Shown here one piece after another: positions 1 through 7,689 of a stretch of 14,833 nucleotides of DNA. Positions within the stretch are counted from its first letter, which is position 1; each line of letters starts with the position of its first letter. The position numbers and the translations under genes were made by a program. This DNA is from Aureococcus anophagefferens (taxonomy: Eukaryota; Sar; Pelagophyceae; Pelagomonadales; Pelagomonadaceae), in the NCBI RefSeq assembly GCF_000186865.1, contig NW_008705615.1, positions 74,512 to 89,344 of the forward strand. The letters run 5' to 3'. The notes beneath the pieces are model-generated. The model had not been told where the DNA came from and searched no databases. It worked only from the letters and a program-made list of their open reading frames with translations.

Positions 1-2
1 GC

Positions 3-947
3 CTACGCGGCCAGGAACCACACAAGGAATCAAAATTGCAATTGCCAGAAGGAGGATGGGGAGAGCCTCGACGTGATCGGCTGCGTCCGCCCGCTATGAG
101 CGCAATCGGGCGTGCATGTTCCCGAGGCGCAGTGCCCGGGCTTAAAAAAATTACAGTGATTTCAGACGGAAAAACATCGACGTATAAAGGCGCACCTTCC
201 TTTGGGTATCTCTATGGAATTACAGAAAAATACGATGTCGAGATCATGCAGATGTTTGGCGCAGCGCACCACATGAGCGGCCCGGTCGACGCATACGGTG
301 CGCAGCCCGCAAGGTTGCGCATGGAGATGATCAGATCAGACACCCTTCCAAATTCAGTCTACAACGCAAAGGGCATGGTTGATTTTTGTATGGAGTACAT
401 AAAACACCCAAGCCCAAGCCCTGCAGGTACGTGGTCATGCAACGGTTGTTATATATATGGGGGCTACAACGACGGCGCAGCGAAACACGAGGACACGGAC
501 GTACAAGGCTGGGCAACTGTAGACGAAGTTAATGGAGGCATCCACTATGATGCTCCGAACGCGCATTCAAGCCAGCTGTATTGCGTTAGGATCAAAGCCC
601 CGTGGACGCCAGAGCCGAAAGAACATCCCCTGGCGCGCGTGGACTCCGAGCCGGATTCTGATGATCTGGCTTGCACGGGCAAAGATGGCAAAAGGAAGAT
701 GTTCATTGAAACCAGATTCATAGCGTGCAGGTGCCTCCCATGCAGAAATCGTGAAAATCAGGGCACCATACTATCCGGCGAGCCAGTAGCCCCGCTCGAG
801 TGCGATTATCAGCACTGGTGTGGCACGCCGCGGTACGTGCAACTGCTAGGCTACAGAGCTGACACGGAAGCACAGAAGGCCAAGGAGAAACTCAGGAAGA
901 CACAAGAGACACGCGAAAAAATAGCAGCAAAGAAACGTAAAACGTAA
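3..947 (+). CDS. Transposase-like protein, C-terminal part (5' end outside window)
   Basis: The frame is open to the left edge, so the gene is 5'-partial; the first in-frame ATG is at 96, and recognisable sequence begins only near 140, so upstream residues may be intron or unrelated. At 162-200 it reads ISDG followed by STYKG, and at 267-302 HHMSGPVDAYGA. This spacing recalls the C-terminal RNase H-like part of widespread eukaryotic transposase-like proteins, whose usual pattern is SDG..QYK and then HGKGP-D-G; here HGK is replaced by HMS, so catalytic competence is doubtful. A Cys-rich stretch (CRCLPC, about 730-750) may bind zinc. The C-terminus is a Lys/Glu/Arg-rich helix of about 35 residues, likely nuclear or nucleic-acid binding. 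The stop is TAA at 945-947. Family placement is by pattern only; coding status is fairly secure because the ORF is long and non-repetitive. Confidence 0.6.
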   Translation, partial: LRGQEPHKESKLQLPEGGWGEPRRDRLRPPAMSAIGRACSRGAVPGLKKITVISDGKTSTYKGAPSFGYLYGITEKYDVEIMQMFGAAHHMSGPVDAYGAQPARLRMEMIRSDTLPNSVYNAKGMVDFCMEYIKHPSPSPAGTWSCNGCYIYGGYNDGAAKHEDTDVQGWATVDEVNGGIHYDAPNAHSSQLYCVRIKAPWTPEPKEHPLARVDSEPDSDDLACTGKDGKRKMFIETRFIACRCLPCRNRENQGTILSGEPVAPLECDYQHWCGTPRYVQLLGYRADTEAQKAKEKLRKTQETREKIAAKKRKT

Positions 948-1500
948 AGACCTCAATTGAAGCACTACGAAACTACGCTTGAGCTGGCACCTAAAACTCC
1001 ACTAGTCACGTTCCCAACCGACCTCGCTCGCCTATCCCCCAACCTACTTACATTTTTAGCGCTTGCATCCTAGTCCTCCGAGCAAAATTGAACTAGCTTC
1101 AAAATCTCAACTCCGTCCGGGGGCGCGCTGAACGCTCTCTGTAGCGCGAAAATGCCTGACTGCAAGTCAGCTGAAACGTCCCGGCTGGGGGAACGTTGGG
1201 GGGAACCTCTCTGCTCCCCCGCAGCGAGTCGGGCGTGGCGGCCGGCCACGACCGGGAGCTGGGTGAGAGTCGGGTGAGCACGCGAACCTGGTCTCGAACC
1301 CGACCTGCATGCTCACAGCGCGCTGCTTTCCCGGCTGCGCAGCTGGGAATCCGCAGAAACTAAGATCCCTCATCTCCGTCCCCTCAGCGCCGCGGGAGCG
1401 CCCGTACGAGCGTCTTCGGCCCCTGCTTCGCCTCGAATGTTAGGTGCCAGTGATAAATATGTGACATCCTCCTCTAAAAACCAGTAGTTTTCACTGCCGT
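948..1500. other. Non-coding stretch without a convincing gene
   Basis: The short reading frames here are low-complexity Arg/Pro/Ser translations with no recognisable domain and are not supported as genes. The only structure I see is the tRNA-like box pattern at 1281-1355, listed separately. Part of this stretch may be 3' untranslated sequence of the transposase-like gene. Confidence 0.5.
1281..1355 (-). repeat. tRNA-like sequence with Pol III box B (possible SINE head or decayed tRNA)
   Basis: On the minus strand 1300-1290 reads GGTTCGAGACC, a full match to the internal Pol III box B (GGTTCGANNCC). About 40 nt upstream a D-arm-like stretch (GCGCAGCCGGGAAAGC) resembles box A. Between them a 17-nt arm can be drawn with a 7-nt loop CTGTGAG, which would hold anticodon GTG (His). 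The anticodon stem has a C-A mismatch and a wobble pair, the T stem has a mismatch, and the variable loop is the wrong size for a good acceptor stem. It is therefore not called as a working tRNA; a tRNA-derived SINE head or a relic fits better. Confidence 0.25.
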
Positions 1501-1518
1501 TGAGTTTATTCAATTTTC

Positions 1519-1690
1519 ACATCAACACCATCAAGACTGACATCATCATCAGCCTCTTATAAAACAACATCACATCAAGACTGACATCAATCTCACTTCA
1601 AACCCAGCCTCTTATAAAACAACATCGCATCAGCACCACATCAACATCGCATCAACACCACATCAACACCACATCAACATTAACATAAGA
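1519..1690. repeat. CATCA-rich imperfect tandem repeats
   Basis: The segment is built from short CATCA/ACATCAACA motifs. Two longer words recur: atcaagactgacatca at 1530-1545 and 1574-1589, and agcctcttataaaacaaca at 1551 and again at 1606. The offsets (44 and 55 bp) show an imperfect tandem duplication with later indels. No coding sense is seen on either strand. It lies between the transposase-like gene and the candidate inverted-repeat element. Confidence 0.7.
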
Positions 1691-1925
1691 CAAGAAAGGA
1701 AATCATCAGATATTCAATTTTGAATGAGGAATTACCCGAAACATTACCCCATCCAAACTGACGGACAAGTTCAAAACTCAAAAAAATATTACTTTGATTC
1801 TAATTTCCCCGATTACAACCCTTCTCTAAAAAATTGTAGAAATGTGAAATTTGAAATCCCGTTAGGATTTGACAAGCGCCTATACTAATTCTGGCGGAAA
1901 GTACACTAAGAATTGCCCTACAATC

Positions 1926-2056
1926 CTTCGCCTCGCACGACATGGGGTAATTTTTTAGGGCCGCCGACCCCGACTTCCTACGGCGAAGTGCTCTCAATTT
2001 CTCCTCCCGTGGCCCGGAACATGCCAAACGCAGCGTCAGATATCGTTCAACCATCG
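1926..2056 (+). repeat. Left copy of a 130-140 bp repeat (candidate terminal inverted repeat)
   Basis: This segment matches 4157-4296 in the same orientation and 3961-4102 in the opposite orientation. Shared blocks include ccgaccccgact, cggcgaagtgctctca, gtggcccggaacatgcc and cagcgtcagatatcgtt. With the inverted copy at 3961-4102 it brackets the minus-strand gene (2191-3767) like the ends of a DNA transposon, 135-195 bp from the gene ends. In one frame all three copies read as similar peptides without gaps (PPTPTS.GEVLS and RNMPNAASDIV), so the repeat may instead, or also, be coding. I could not define target-site duplications. Confidence 0.6.
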
Positions 2057-2190
2057 TTAGTGTCGGATCATGCATAGATTTGTTCTCCTCATGGTCGGCC
2101 CCATAGGCTGCCGGGCCACGTCCGCGTCGATGTATGCGCGCATCGTCGGCGCTGGATGGCTGGCAGAGAATACCCTCCTGCCCAGCCCGC

Positions 2191-3767
2191 CTATGCCAAT
2201 GGTTCCCAGACATAACATTGAACGCTTGTCCGCCAGCTGCTTCCCCGAAATGGGGAACCGCCTCCACTGCCCAGTGTTGCTACTTTAGTCGACGCATCTG
2301 TGATCTTGACCAAACTGTCTCCGCTCTGCTGAGACGCTCTGATGGCCTCAGCCAGCTTGGCGGTGACGTGACCAACCACCGCCTGCTGAGGCGCCTGCGG
2401 GCCGTCTGCAAACATCGCGCTTATCATTTCTTCGCTCATCCCGATGCTCGAAATAGCCCGCTCCACCGCAGCCGCTTTGACGTCAAGGGTATAGGCGTCG
2501 CCGGCAACGGACTTAACTCCGCTTGCCAACATTCTGATGTACTGATGCTGCTCTACCTCTCCGATGGTGCCGAAGAAGCGCATAAGCATGGGAAACTGCC
2601 GAATAATGAAGCGCCCTTTAAGATCGTTATGCTCCTCAAGCGTCCGGACCTTGCCCCGCGGCAAATCCATACTGTGCCGTTGCTGCGACTCACCGCCAGT
2701 CCACGCCACACAGATCATCCCACCGCGGTGGCACAAGACATTAACCTCGCGCCACTTACCGTTGATATCCGCATACACTGTCTTTGCCAGCTCCAACCCA
2801 GGCGACACCGGCGGATCGAAAACATGCGGTTGCTGCCGCGTCGGCGACGCTGGGGCCGGGCCCGGAGCCGAGCTGCCGCTTGCTGACCGTGCTGGAACCC
2901 TCCGGGAACAAACGCCGTTGCTTCCGCTGATAAAGGTACCCCGCCTCCCGGCTGCTCCTGCGGCGGAGGACGCTGTGGGGGCGGCCCTGGGGCTGCCAAC
3001 ACCAACGCTGGCGGGGGCGGCCCTGGAGCTGCCGCTGTTGCCAGCGCTCCCGCACTCGGTTGTCCTCCCTGCTGAAGACGCTGGGCCCCTACCGCTCCAG
3101 CCAACGCTAGGGCCGTTGACGATGGCAGTGGTGCTGGGGCCGCAGCCTGCGGCGGCCGCTCGCGAGCTGCCGCAAGCGCCTCCGTCAGCTGCTGCTTCAC
3201 TATCTCTGTAATACTGGCCGTTAACGTTACATTATTATCGCTCAGCATCGTCTCAAAGTCTCGCTTGTTGGTCGCATCTCGCGCATCCAATCGCGCATCC
3301 AACATTGCCACAGTAACAGGAGCATTCAACTCCTTATCATTCACCCGAAAATCACCCTCGACCAAGTCAGGTGCCCGCGACTCGTCACAAATCGAAAACT
3401 CGGAGCCCGTGTCTGCAGCTCGGCGCTGGACCGCTTGCGACAGCGCCGCCACAGCTGCCTCAAAATCAGGGAACACAACCAGCTGCAGATAATTCTCACG
3501 CACCAACTGGTTCACCGCTCGGCCGATGTAATCCATCTGCAGCCCTGGCGAAAACTTCCTCACGTCCCGAGGCAAGTCCCCGCCAAATATCTCCCCAGTC
3601 AAACTTCGCAGCACCACTGCGAAGGCGTCGCGCGCGGGCGGGTCATCCGTGAAGCCCGCCGCCGCCGCGAGAAAGGCCTCCAGCGCGACCCGCGCTGGCA
3701 AGGCTCGCACCTGTTCAATGAACGGGCGATCTACCAGCTGCGGCGGGATCGGGTTGGTCCTAACCAT
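2191..3767 (-). CDS. Unrecognised protein of a candidate transposon, in two overlapping frames
   Basis: The first frame opens at ATG 3767 in a strong context (gccATGg) and gives about 290 residues of non-repetitive sequence: MVRTNPIPPQLVDRPF at the start and, near residues 175-210, a likely helix with MLDARLDARDATNKRDF. A Pro/Ala/Gln-rich linker follows (about 3150-2900). The second frame carries the rest from about 2890 to the TAG at 2193-2191, including GLELAKTVYADINGKWREV, RFIIRQFPMLMRFFGTIGEV and helical sequence with SSIGMSEEMISAMFADGP. The switch lies between about 2930 and 2870 inside the linker and could be an error, a short intron, a real frameshift or decay. I recognise no family. 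A helical domain, a Pro-rich linker and a second domain recall gag or transposon accessory proteins, but I see no zinc knuckle, protease or reverse transcriptase motif. Inverted copies of one repeat flank the gene. Confidence 0.55.
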
Positions 3768-3960
3768 GGCCGCCGCCTCTCCAATCTACCCTATGCCCCT
3801 CCTCAGAAAGAATTTCGCCGGCAGGCTGCTTCTGCGGCGCCGGCCAGATAAGAGCATAAGGAGCGAGTATCGACTGAGCTGCAATAATAAATAACAGCTC
3901 ATCGGAGATTACCTGTACTGATCCCATTGGTCGGACGAGATCTCAGTAGTACTGAGTTTC
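3768..3960. other. Likely promoter side of the minus-strand gene
   Basis: The gene at 3767 is transcribed away from this spacer, so its promoter should be here, though I see no convincing TATA element. A short palindrome (ctcagta-g-tactgag, 3942-3956) sits just inside the inverted-repeat copy. Nothing else is evident. Confidence 0.35.
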
Positions 3961-4296
3961 GAGCATGGTCCAACGATCTCCGACGCTGCGTTGGGCATAT
4001 TTTGGTTCACAGGGGAAGAAAACGAGAGTAGTTCGCAGTAGGAACTCGGGGTCAGAGATCCTGAAACTTCAGTCCGTCTCGTGGGGGAACACGCAGAAGC
4101 TGAGATCTCTGTTCCCCGCCCCCCAGCGCGGCGCGACGCGCCCACCATGGCGCGTTCGACTTCTGCTGCCTCTCGTTCGACATGGAGTGACTTTTCGAGA
4201 CCGCCGACCCCGACTTCTAACGGCGAAGTGCTCTCAGTTTCTTCCACAGTGGCCCGGAACATGCCGAACACAGCGTCAGATATCGTTCGACCATCG
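3961..4296. repeat. Imperfect fold-back: inverted copy (3961-4102) and direct copy (4157-4296)
   Basis: Read on the minus strand, 4102-3961 matches the plus strand of 4157-4296 along its whole length, with a 54-bp GC-rich spacer (4103-4156). Matching blocks include the cttctg edge, the gaccccga block, ctctc-ttttcttcc and atgcc-aac-cagcgtc. The divergence is high, so this is an old repeat and not a recent assembly duplicate. The inverted copy is the right-hand partner of 1926-2056 around the minus-strand gene. The extra direct copy may be the end of a second, adjacent element. A plus-strand frame (4081-4410) and a minus-strand frame (4310-3909) both cross the fold-back and give related peptides. 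Confidence 0.65.
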
Positions 4297-4495
4297 TTCA
4301 ACCCCCTCAATTATCATTTGTCCGAATCCCGAATAATTGCATTTACGGCAGTACAATATGTTTCCGGTAACGAGTTAGTGAGTTTAGACCACCTATCATC
4401 ATCCAGCTAAATAAAACTGCTGGTTGTGGTGGTCCTCTCCCAGCTCGCCGCTTCCCCGGGGTCCGGGGTGGCGCGGCTTATATTTTTTGGGTGTC

Positions 4496-4867
4496 ATGGT
4501 TTCTGCTGGCAACCAGGGGTTGGGTTTGAATGATAAATTGCTTGAGCATTTGAAATTGGAGGTCTGTGATATGGCTATGGGTATGTTGTCAGGCGGCGCC
4601 ATCCCGCCGGCGCCTATCCATGAAAACACACTCTTGGCTCTGATGTTTGAATTACTACCATATGATAATTCTGATAAATCAGAGTTTTCTGAGGAGAGGC
4701 TTCACAGTTATTTGAGCGGACTCAATGACGAGATAATCGAGGAGGAACGCAAAAAGGAGCCCCCTGAACTCGGGTCAGCGTATGACATCCTGCTGCAGCT
4801 TCAGCAGTCTGTGGGCCAGATGGCTGGACAATTGGACGAGATTTCTCGCAAAGTCCAACAAGCCTAA
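4496..4867 (+). CDS. Small hypothetical protein with C-terminal coiled coil
   Basis: I place the start at ATG 4496 (MVSAGNQGLGLNDKLL); the open frame extends upstream only through a low-complexity Pro/Gly stretch from a TTG. The protein is 123 residues. It has an amphipathic helix (LNDKLLEHLKLEVCDMAMGM), then an acidic middle (SDKSEFSEERLHSYLSGL, and EIIEEERKKE), and ends in a probable coiled coil (DILLQLQQSVGQMAGQL, DEISRKVQQA). A T-rich stretch with ttatatt about 15 bases before the ATG could be promoter sequence. No family is recognised. Its mixed base composition is unlike the AT-rich DNA that begins just after it. A small oligomeric accessory protein of the neighbouring repeat element is possible but unproven. 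Confidence 0.5.
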   Translation: MVSAGNQGLGLNDKLLEHLKLEVCDMAMGMLSGGAIPPAPIHENTLLALMFELLPYDNSDKSEFSEERLHSYLSGLNDEIIEEERKKEPPELGSAYDILLQLQQSVGQMAGQLDEISRKVQQA

Positions 4868-4922
4868 ATCGAGGGTTACAAGACAGTAAAACAGCGCAGT
4901 TTCAAAATTGGCGAAAGTTCAT

Positions 4923-5050
4923 TTATTGTGCCTGGGGGTATGGGATGAGTTTGTTGTAAAGTCCATTCATACCCAGTGTAAAAGTCATCTTGCCAAAGTC
5001 GTCTAACCCGTTAAAGGTATAGTCTTGTAGTTGCTTGAGGGGATAACAAT
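4923..5050 (-). pseudogene. Possible C-terminal remnant of an AT-rich gene
   Basis: The last 40 or so codons of a minus-strand frame read as ordinary globular protein (LKQLQDYTFNGLDDFGKM, then TFTLGMNGLYNKLIPY) before a stop at 4925-4923. Upstream of about 5050 the same frame runs antisense through the start of the F-box-like gene and loses sense. It may be a truncated remnant joined to unrelated sequence, as at other junctions in this window. The short length makes this weak. Confidence 0.25.
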
Positions 5051-5088
5051 GGGTTTGTTTGGGGAATTTAAGACAATTTGGTATTTTG

Positions 5089-5571
5089 ATGTCGCCGACC
5101 CGTCTCGACGTGTTGCCTGATGATGTTCTCACCGAGATTTTCCGAATGGCACATAACGTAAGTTTTGTCGAAACTGTTAAATCCATCAACGAATATGCTT
5201 GGTTTAAAGCCGATAAACACGAATGCGAATTGGAGTATGATTGGGAAAACTTTAACGAGTCTACAGACTACGAGAGACTCCCTCGCTATTATTTAACTAA
5301 CAAAATAATTGATGACAAAATACATCCGCCGAAGTATGATAGTGAAGATGAGGATGATGAAGATGATGAAAGTTGGGATGATATAATGAAACGGGACTTT
5401 GAACACAGAACCAACCATCTTGAAAGAAATCAATTAGGAGAACGAAAATATAGTTTTGTATTCTTCCGAGGAAAAAAGTATTTAACCGTATATGGGTCAA
5501 GCGAAGCAGAAAACATTGCCAGATTACAAAAAGAATATGATTATTGGTGTGAACAGGGTTTTTATATTTGA
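5089..5571 (+). CDS. Acidic F-box-like small protein, giant-virus-like composition
   Basis: The start is ATG 5089; the frame reaches a TTG at 5059 upstream, but 5089 is the first ATG and directly precedes the recognisable part. The 160-residue protein opens with LDVLPDDVLTEIFRMAHNV, which resembles the first helix of an F-box and similar short domains seen in AT-rich protist and giant-virus proteins. In F-box proteins this part binds Skp1 and recruits a ubiquitin ligase. A strongly acidic run (DSEDEDDEDDESWDD, about residues 85-100) and a lysine- and aromatic-rich C-terminus follow. No substrate-binding repeats are present, so it would be a minimal F-box-type protein. Codon use is AT-rich, unlike the GC-rich gene that begins 190 bases later. 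The domain assignment is tentative. Confidence 0.55.
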   Translation: MSPTRLDVLPDDVLTEIFRMAHNVSFVETVKSINEYAWFKADKHECELEYDWENFNESTDYERLPRYYLTNKIIDDKIHPPKYDSEDEDDEDDESWDDIMKRDFEHRTNHLERNQLGERKYSFVFFRGKKYLTVYGSSEAENIARLQKEYDYWCEQGFYI

Positions 5572-5641
5572 ATTGAAACTTTAGGTAGGTTAGGTTTTGG
5601 GTTTAAGTAATTCGACAAAATAATATCACAGAGTAGGATTA

Positions 5642-7669
5642 TTGAAAATAAATGGTCTTTTGCATCCAGTATACAGGATGAAATATTCAACGTATTCTTC
5701 GTTCGTTACAGACTGTATAGATATATATATAATCATTCTAAAATTGTATCATTCGAGCGACGCGGTGCAGAGCGCGGCGTCGCAGCTGCCCGGCGCGAGC
5801 GTCGAAGTGCCGGTGCAGCTCTGCCCCGTCGCGGTGGCGGCGCAGACGTGCCACAACCTCGGCATCTTCGACGAGTCGCACGTCGCAGTGCAGTCCTTCC
5901 ACAGATTCTGTTTGATTGGCCTGGGCAAGCTTCGGGTCGAGCGCGAGTACGACTTCGAGGCGCTCAAGTCCTTCCAGGCGACGCTCCAGTCGCGGTGCGG
6001 CAGGTCCGCCTCCTACCTGCTCCACGGCGCGGGCGCCACGGGCGAGGACGAGCCGCTGTCGAACCGCGACTACGTCGCGCGGTTGAACTCTGGCGCCTAT
6101 CACCCGGACACCGTGCGCCGCTGGTTCCCGGCGACGGACGACACCATGGACACCGTGATCCTCTACGACCTGCTCAACTTCATGCACGCCGCGCGGCGCG
6201 CGAAGACTACATACATGCACACGGTCCGCAAGCGCATCTGCCTCGCGGCGACGTCCGCGGACGGGATGCTGATCAAGCAGGGGCACATGTTCGACGAGGA
6301 GAGCGGCATGAACTTCGGGGCCGCCTCCGGGCCCTACGGCATCGAGCGCGGGCGCCAGCTCGACGCGCTCGACGACGACGGGCTGCGCAAGTACCTCGCC
6401 GACGACCCGCTGGCCGTCGAGATGGACGAGTACATGATCGCCACGGCCGACGGCGCCGTCGTGGGCCATCTGGGCGCGTCGATGAAGTCGCCCGGCGGCG
6501 GCGCGGCGACCATCATCGCGGGCGTCGCGCGATACTTGCCCATCGTCGCCTGCTTCGGTTGCGTGCTCGAGGCCCACCAGACCGGCGGCTCCATGGCCGA
6601 CGCCGAGGCCATGTGCGACATCTACTGCGACAAGTGCGCCGTCGCGGAGCGCGAGCTCGGCTGGGGCCACACGTGTGAGGAGCACGACGGGTTGCCGAGC
6701 TGGCAACTCCGCGTGTGCTCGACCTGCGAGGCGAAGAACGAAGTATGCTACTCCTGCGTTGTGCTTGGGCATAATCAGGACGCCGGCTCGCCGGCCGACA
6801 CGGCGATAAAGGCGAGGTGCGCCGAGCGCGCGGCGGTCCCCGCCGCGGCGTCCGCGAGCGCGACGCGGACCGCGGATTCCCCGAGCGACGACGAGCCGGA
6901 CCACGGCGGCCGCTACGTGCCCCACGCGGCCATCGACGCGGCGCCGGAGGGCAACGGCGTGCGCGCCGACCGGTTCAAATCGAGCCTCATCGAGTTCGGC
7001 TCCGACGGGCCCCACGACTTGAAGTCGATCCGGAACGCGTCGAAAAATCATTATCTGCGGGTCGGCGGACACCTCTGCGGCCATCGAGTGGTGGAGTGCC
7101 TCTGGCACGACGCGGACCAGGAGCGGCAAAAGAAGGTGCGCAAGGCGACGACGAAGACGGCCGTCGTGGCGCGGAACAAGTTCTCGGACGCCGACGCAAT
7201 GGCCGTATTTGAGCCCGAGCTCTCGACGGCCATGCTCTCGGACGCGGACCGCGCGGCGAAGTCATCGCGCATCGTCATCACCCTCGGCCCGGAGCCCTAC
7301 CGCTCGCCCCTCAAGAACCCGAAGAGCCTCTACAACATGCCCTACGGGGCCGCGTGGGACGCGAAGTCCGGCGTGCTCCTGTACACGGACAAGGGCCGCG
7401 GCGAGCTGAGGAGCCTGAAGATGATGGACATCCCCGCGCCGAACGCCATGGTCCTCTCCGGGCTCGTGGAGCCGACGGGCGTCGCGCTCCGCGGCGACGT
7501 CGCGTACGTCGCGTGCGGCGCGCTCGCGAGCGGCCGCGCGGGCTCCGTCGTCTTCGTCGACGTCGCATCTGCGCTCGACCCGCGACGACGAACGGCGACG
7601 GACGACGGGGCGGGCGACGGCGATGGGGACGGCAATAATGCAACATTGACTGCAACAAATACAAGGTGA
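5642..7669 (+). CDS. Transposase-like / beta-propeller protein, N-terminal half, interrupted at 3' end
   Basis: Credible GC-rich coding runs from about 5756 to 7636; the AT-rich codons before 5756 start at a TTG and look unrelated, so the true start is missing. Around 6257-6330 the protein reads ADGMLIKQGHMFDEESGMNF, resembling the first catalytic-Asp region of P-element/THAP9-type RNase H transposases (D..-IK.G..-D..-G); this is pattern inference. A Cys cluster follows: CDIYCDKC (6616-6640) and a C-x2-C-x6-C-x2-C ribbon (CSTCEAKNEVCYSC, about 6718-6760) ending in GH. After a disordered Asp/Ala-rich segment (6830-6900), a block with HYLRVGGHLCGHRVVECLWH is followed from about 7265 by propeller-like strands (GAAWDAKSGVLLYTD; GLVEPTGVALRGDVAYV; GSVVFVDVA), typical of NHL blades. 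The propeller is incomplete and appears to continue at 10690 after a roughly 3-kb AT-rich block. The product is probably nuclear. Confidence 0.6.
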   Translation: MKINGLLHPVYRMKYSTYSSFVTDCIDIYIIILKLYHSSDAVQSAASQLPGASVEVPVQLCPVAVAAQTCHNLGIFDESHVAVQSFHRFCLIGLGKLRVEREYDFEALKSFQATLQSRCGRSASYLLHGAGATGEDEPLSNRDYVARLNSGAYHPDTVRRWFPATDDTMDTVILYDLLNFMHAARRAKTTYMHTVRKRICLAATSADGMLIKQGHMFDEESGMNFGAASGPYGIERGRQLDALDDDGLRKYLADDPLAVEMDEYMIATADGAVVGHLGASMKSPGGGAATIIAGVARYLPIVACFGCVLEAHQTGGSMADAEAMCDIYCDKCAVAERELGWGHTCEEHDGLPSWQLRVCSTCEAKNEVCYSCVVLGHNQDAGSPADTAIKARCAERAAVPAAASASATRTADSPSDDEPDHGGRYVPHAAIDAAPEGNGVRADRFKSSLIEFGSDGPHDLKSIRNASKNHYLRVGGHLCGHRVVECLWHDADQERQKKVRKATTKTAVVARNKFSDADAMAVFEPELSTAMLSDADRAAKSSRIVITLGPEPYRSPLKNPKSLYNMPYGAAWDAKSGVLLYTDKGRGELRSLKMMDIPAPNAMVLSGLVEPTGVALRGDVAYVACGALASGRAGSVVFVDVASALDPRRRTATDDGAGDGDGDGNNATLTATNTR

Positions 7670-7689
7670 ACGGTATGACCAAGTGCGGA

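Noticed and set aside
1281..1355. Functional tRNA-His(GTG)
   Set aside because: The anticodon and T stems have mismatches, and the acceptor stem fits only with a two-base variable loop, so it is kept only as a tRNA-like relic.
2134..3211. Plus-strand ORFs opposite the minus-strand gene
   Set aside because: They are Arg/His/Pro/Leu-rich shadows that cover the antisense of the coding sequence and linker.
5738..7129. 463-codon minus-strand ORF opposite the propeller gene
   Set aside because: It is an antisense reading of GC-rich codons, rich in Arg, Val and Ala with no domain pattern; the plus strand gives recognisable motifs.
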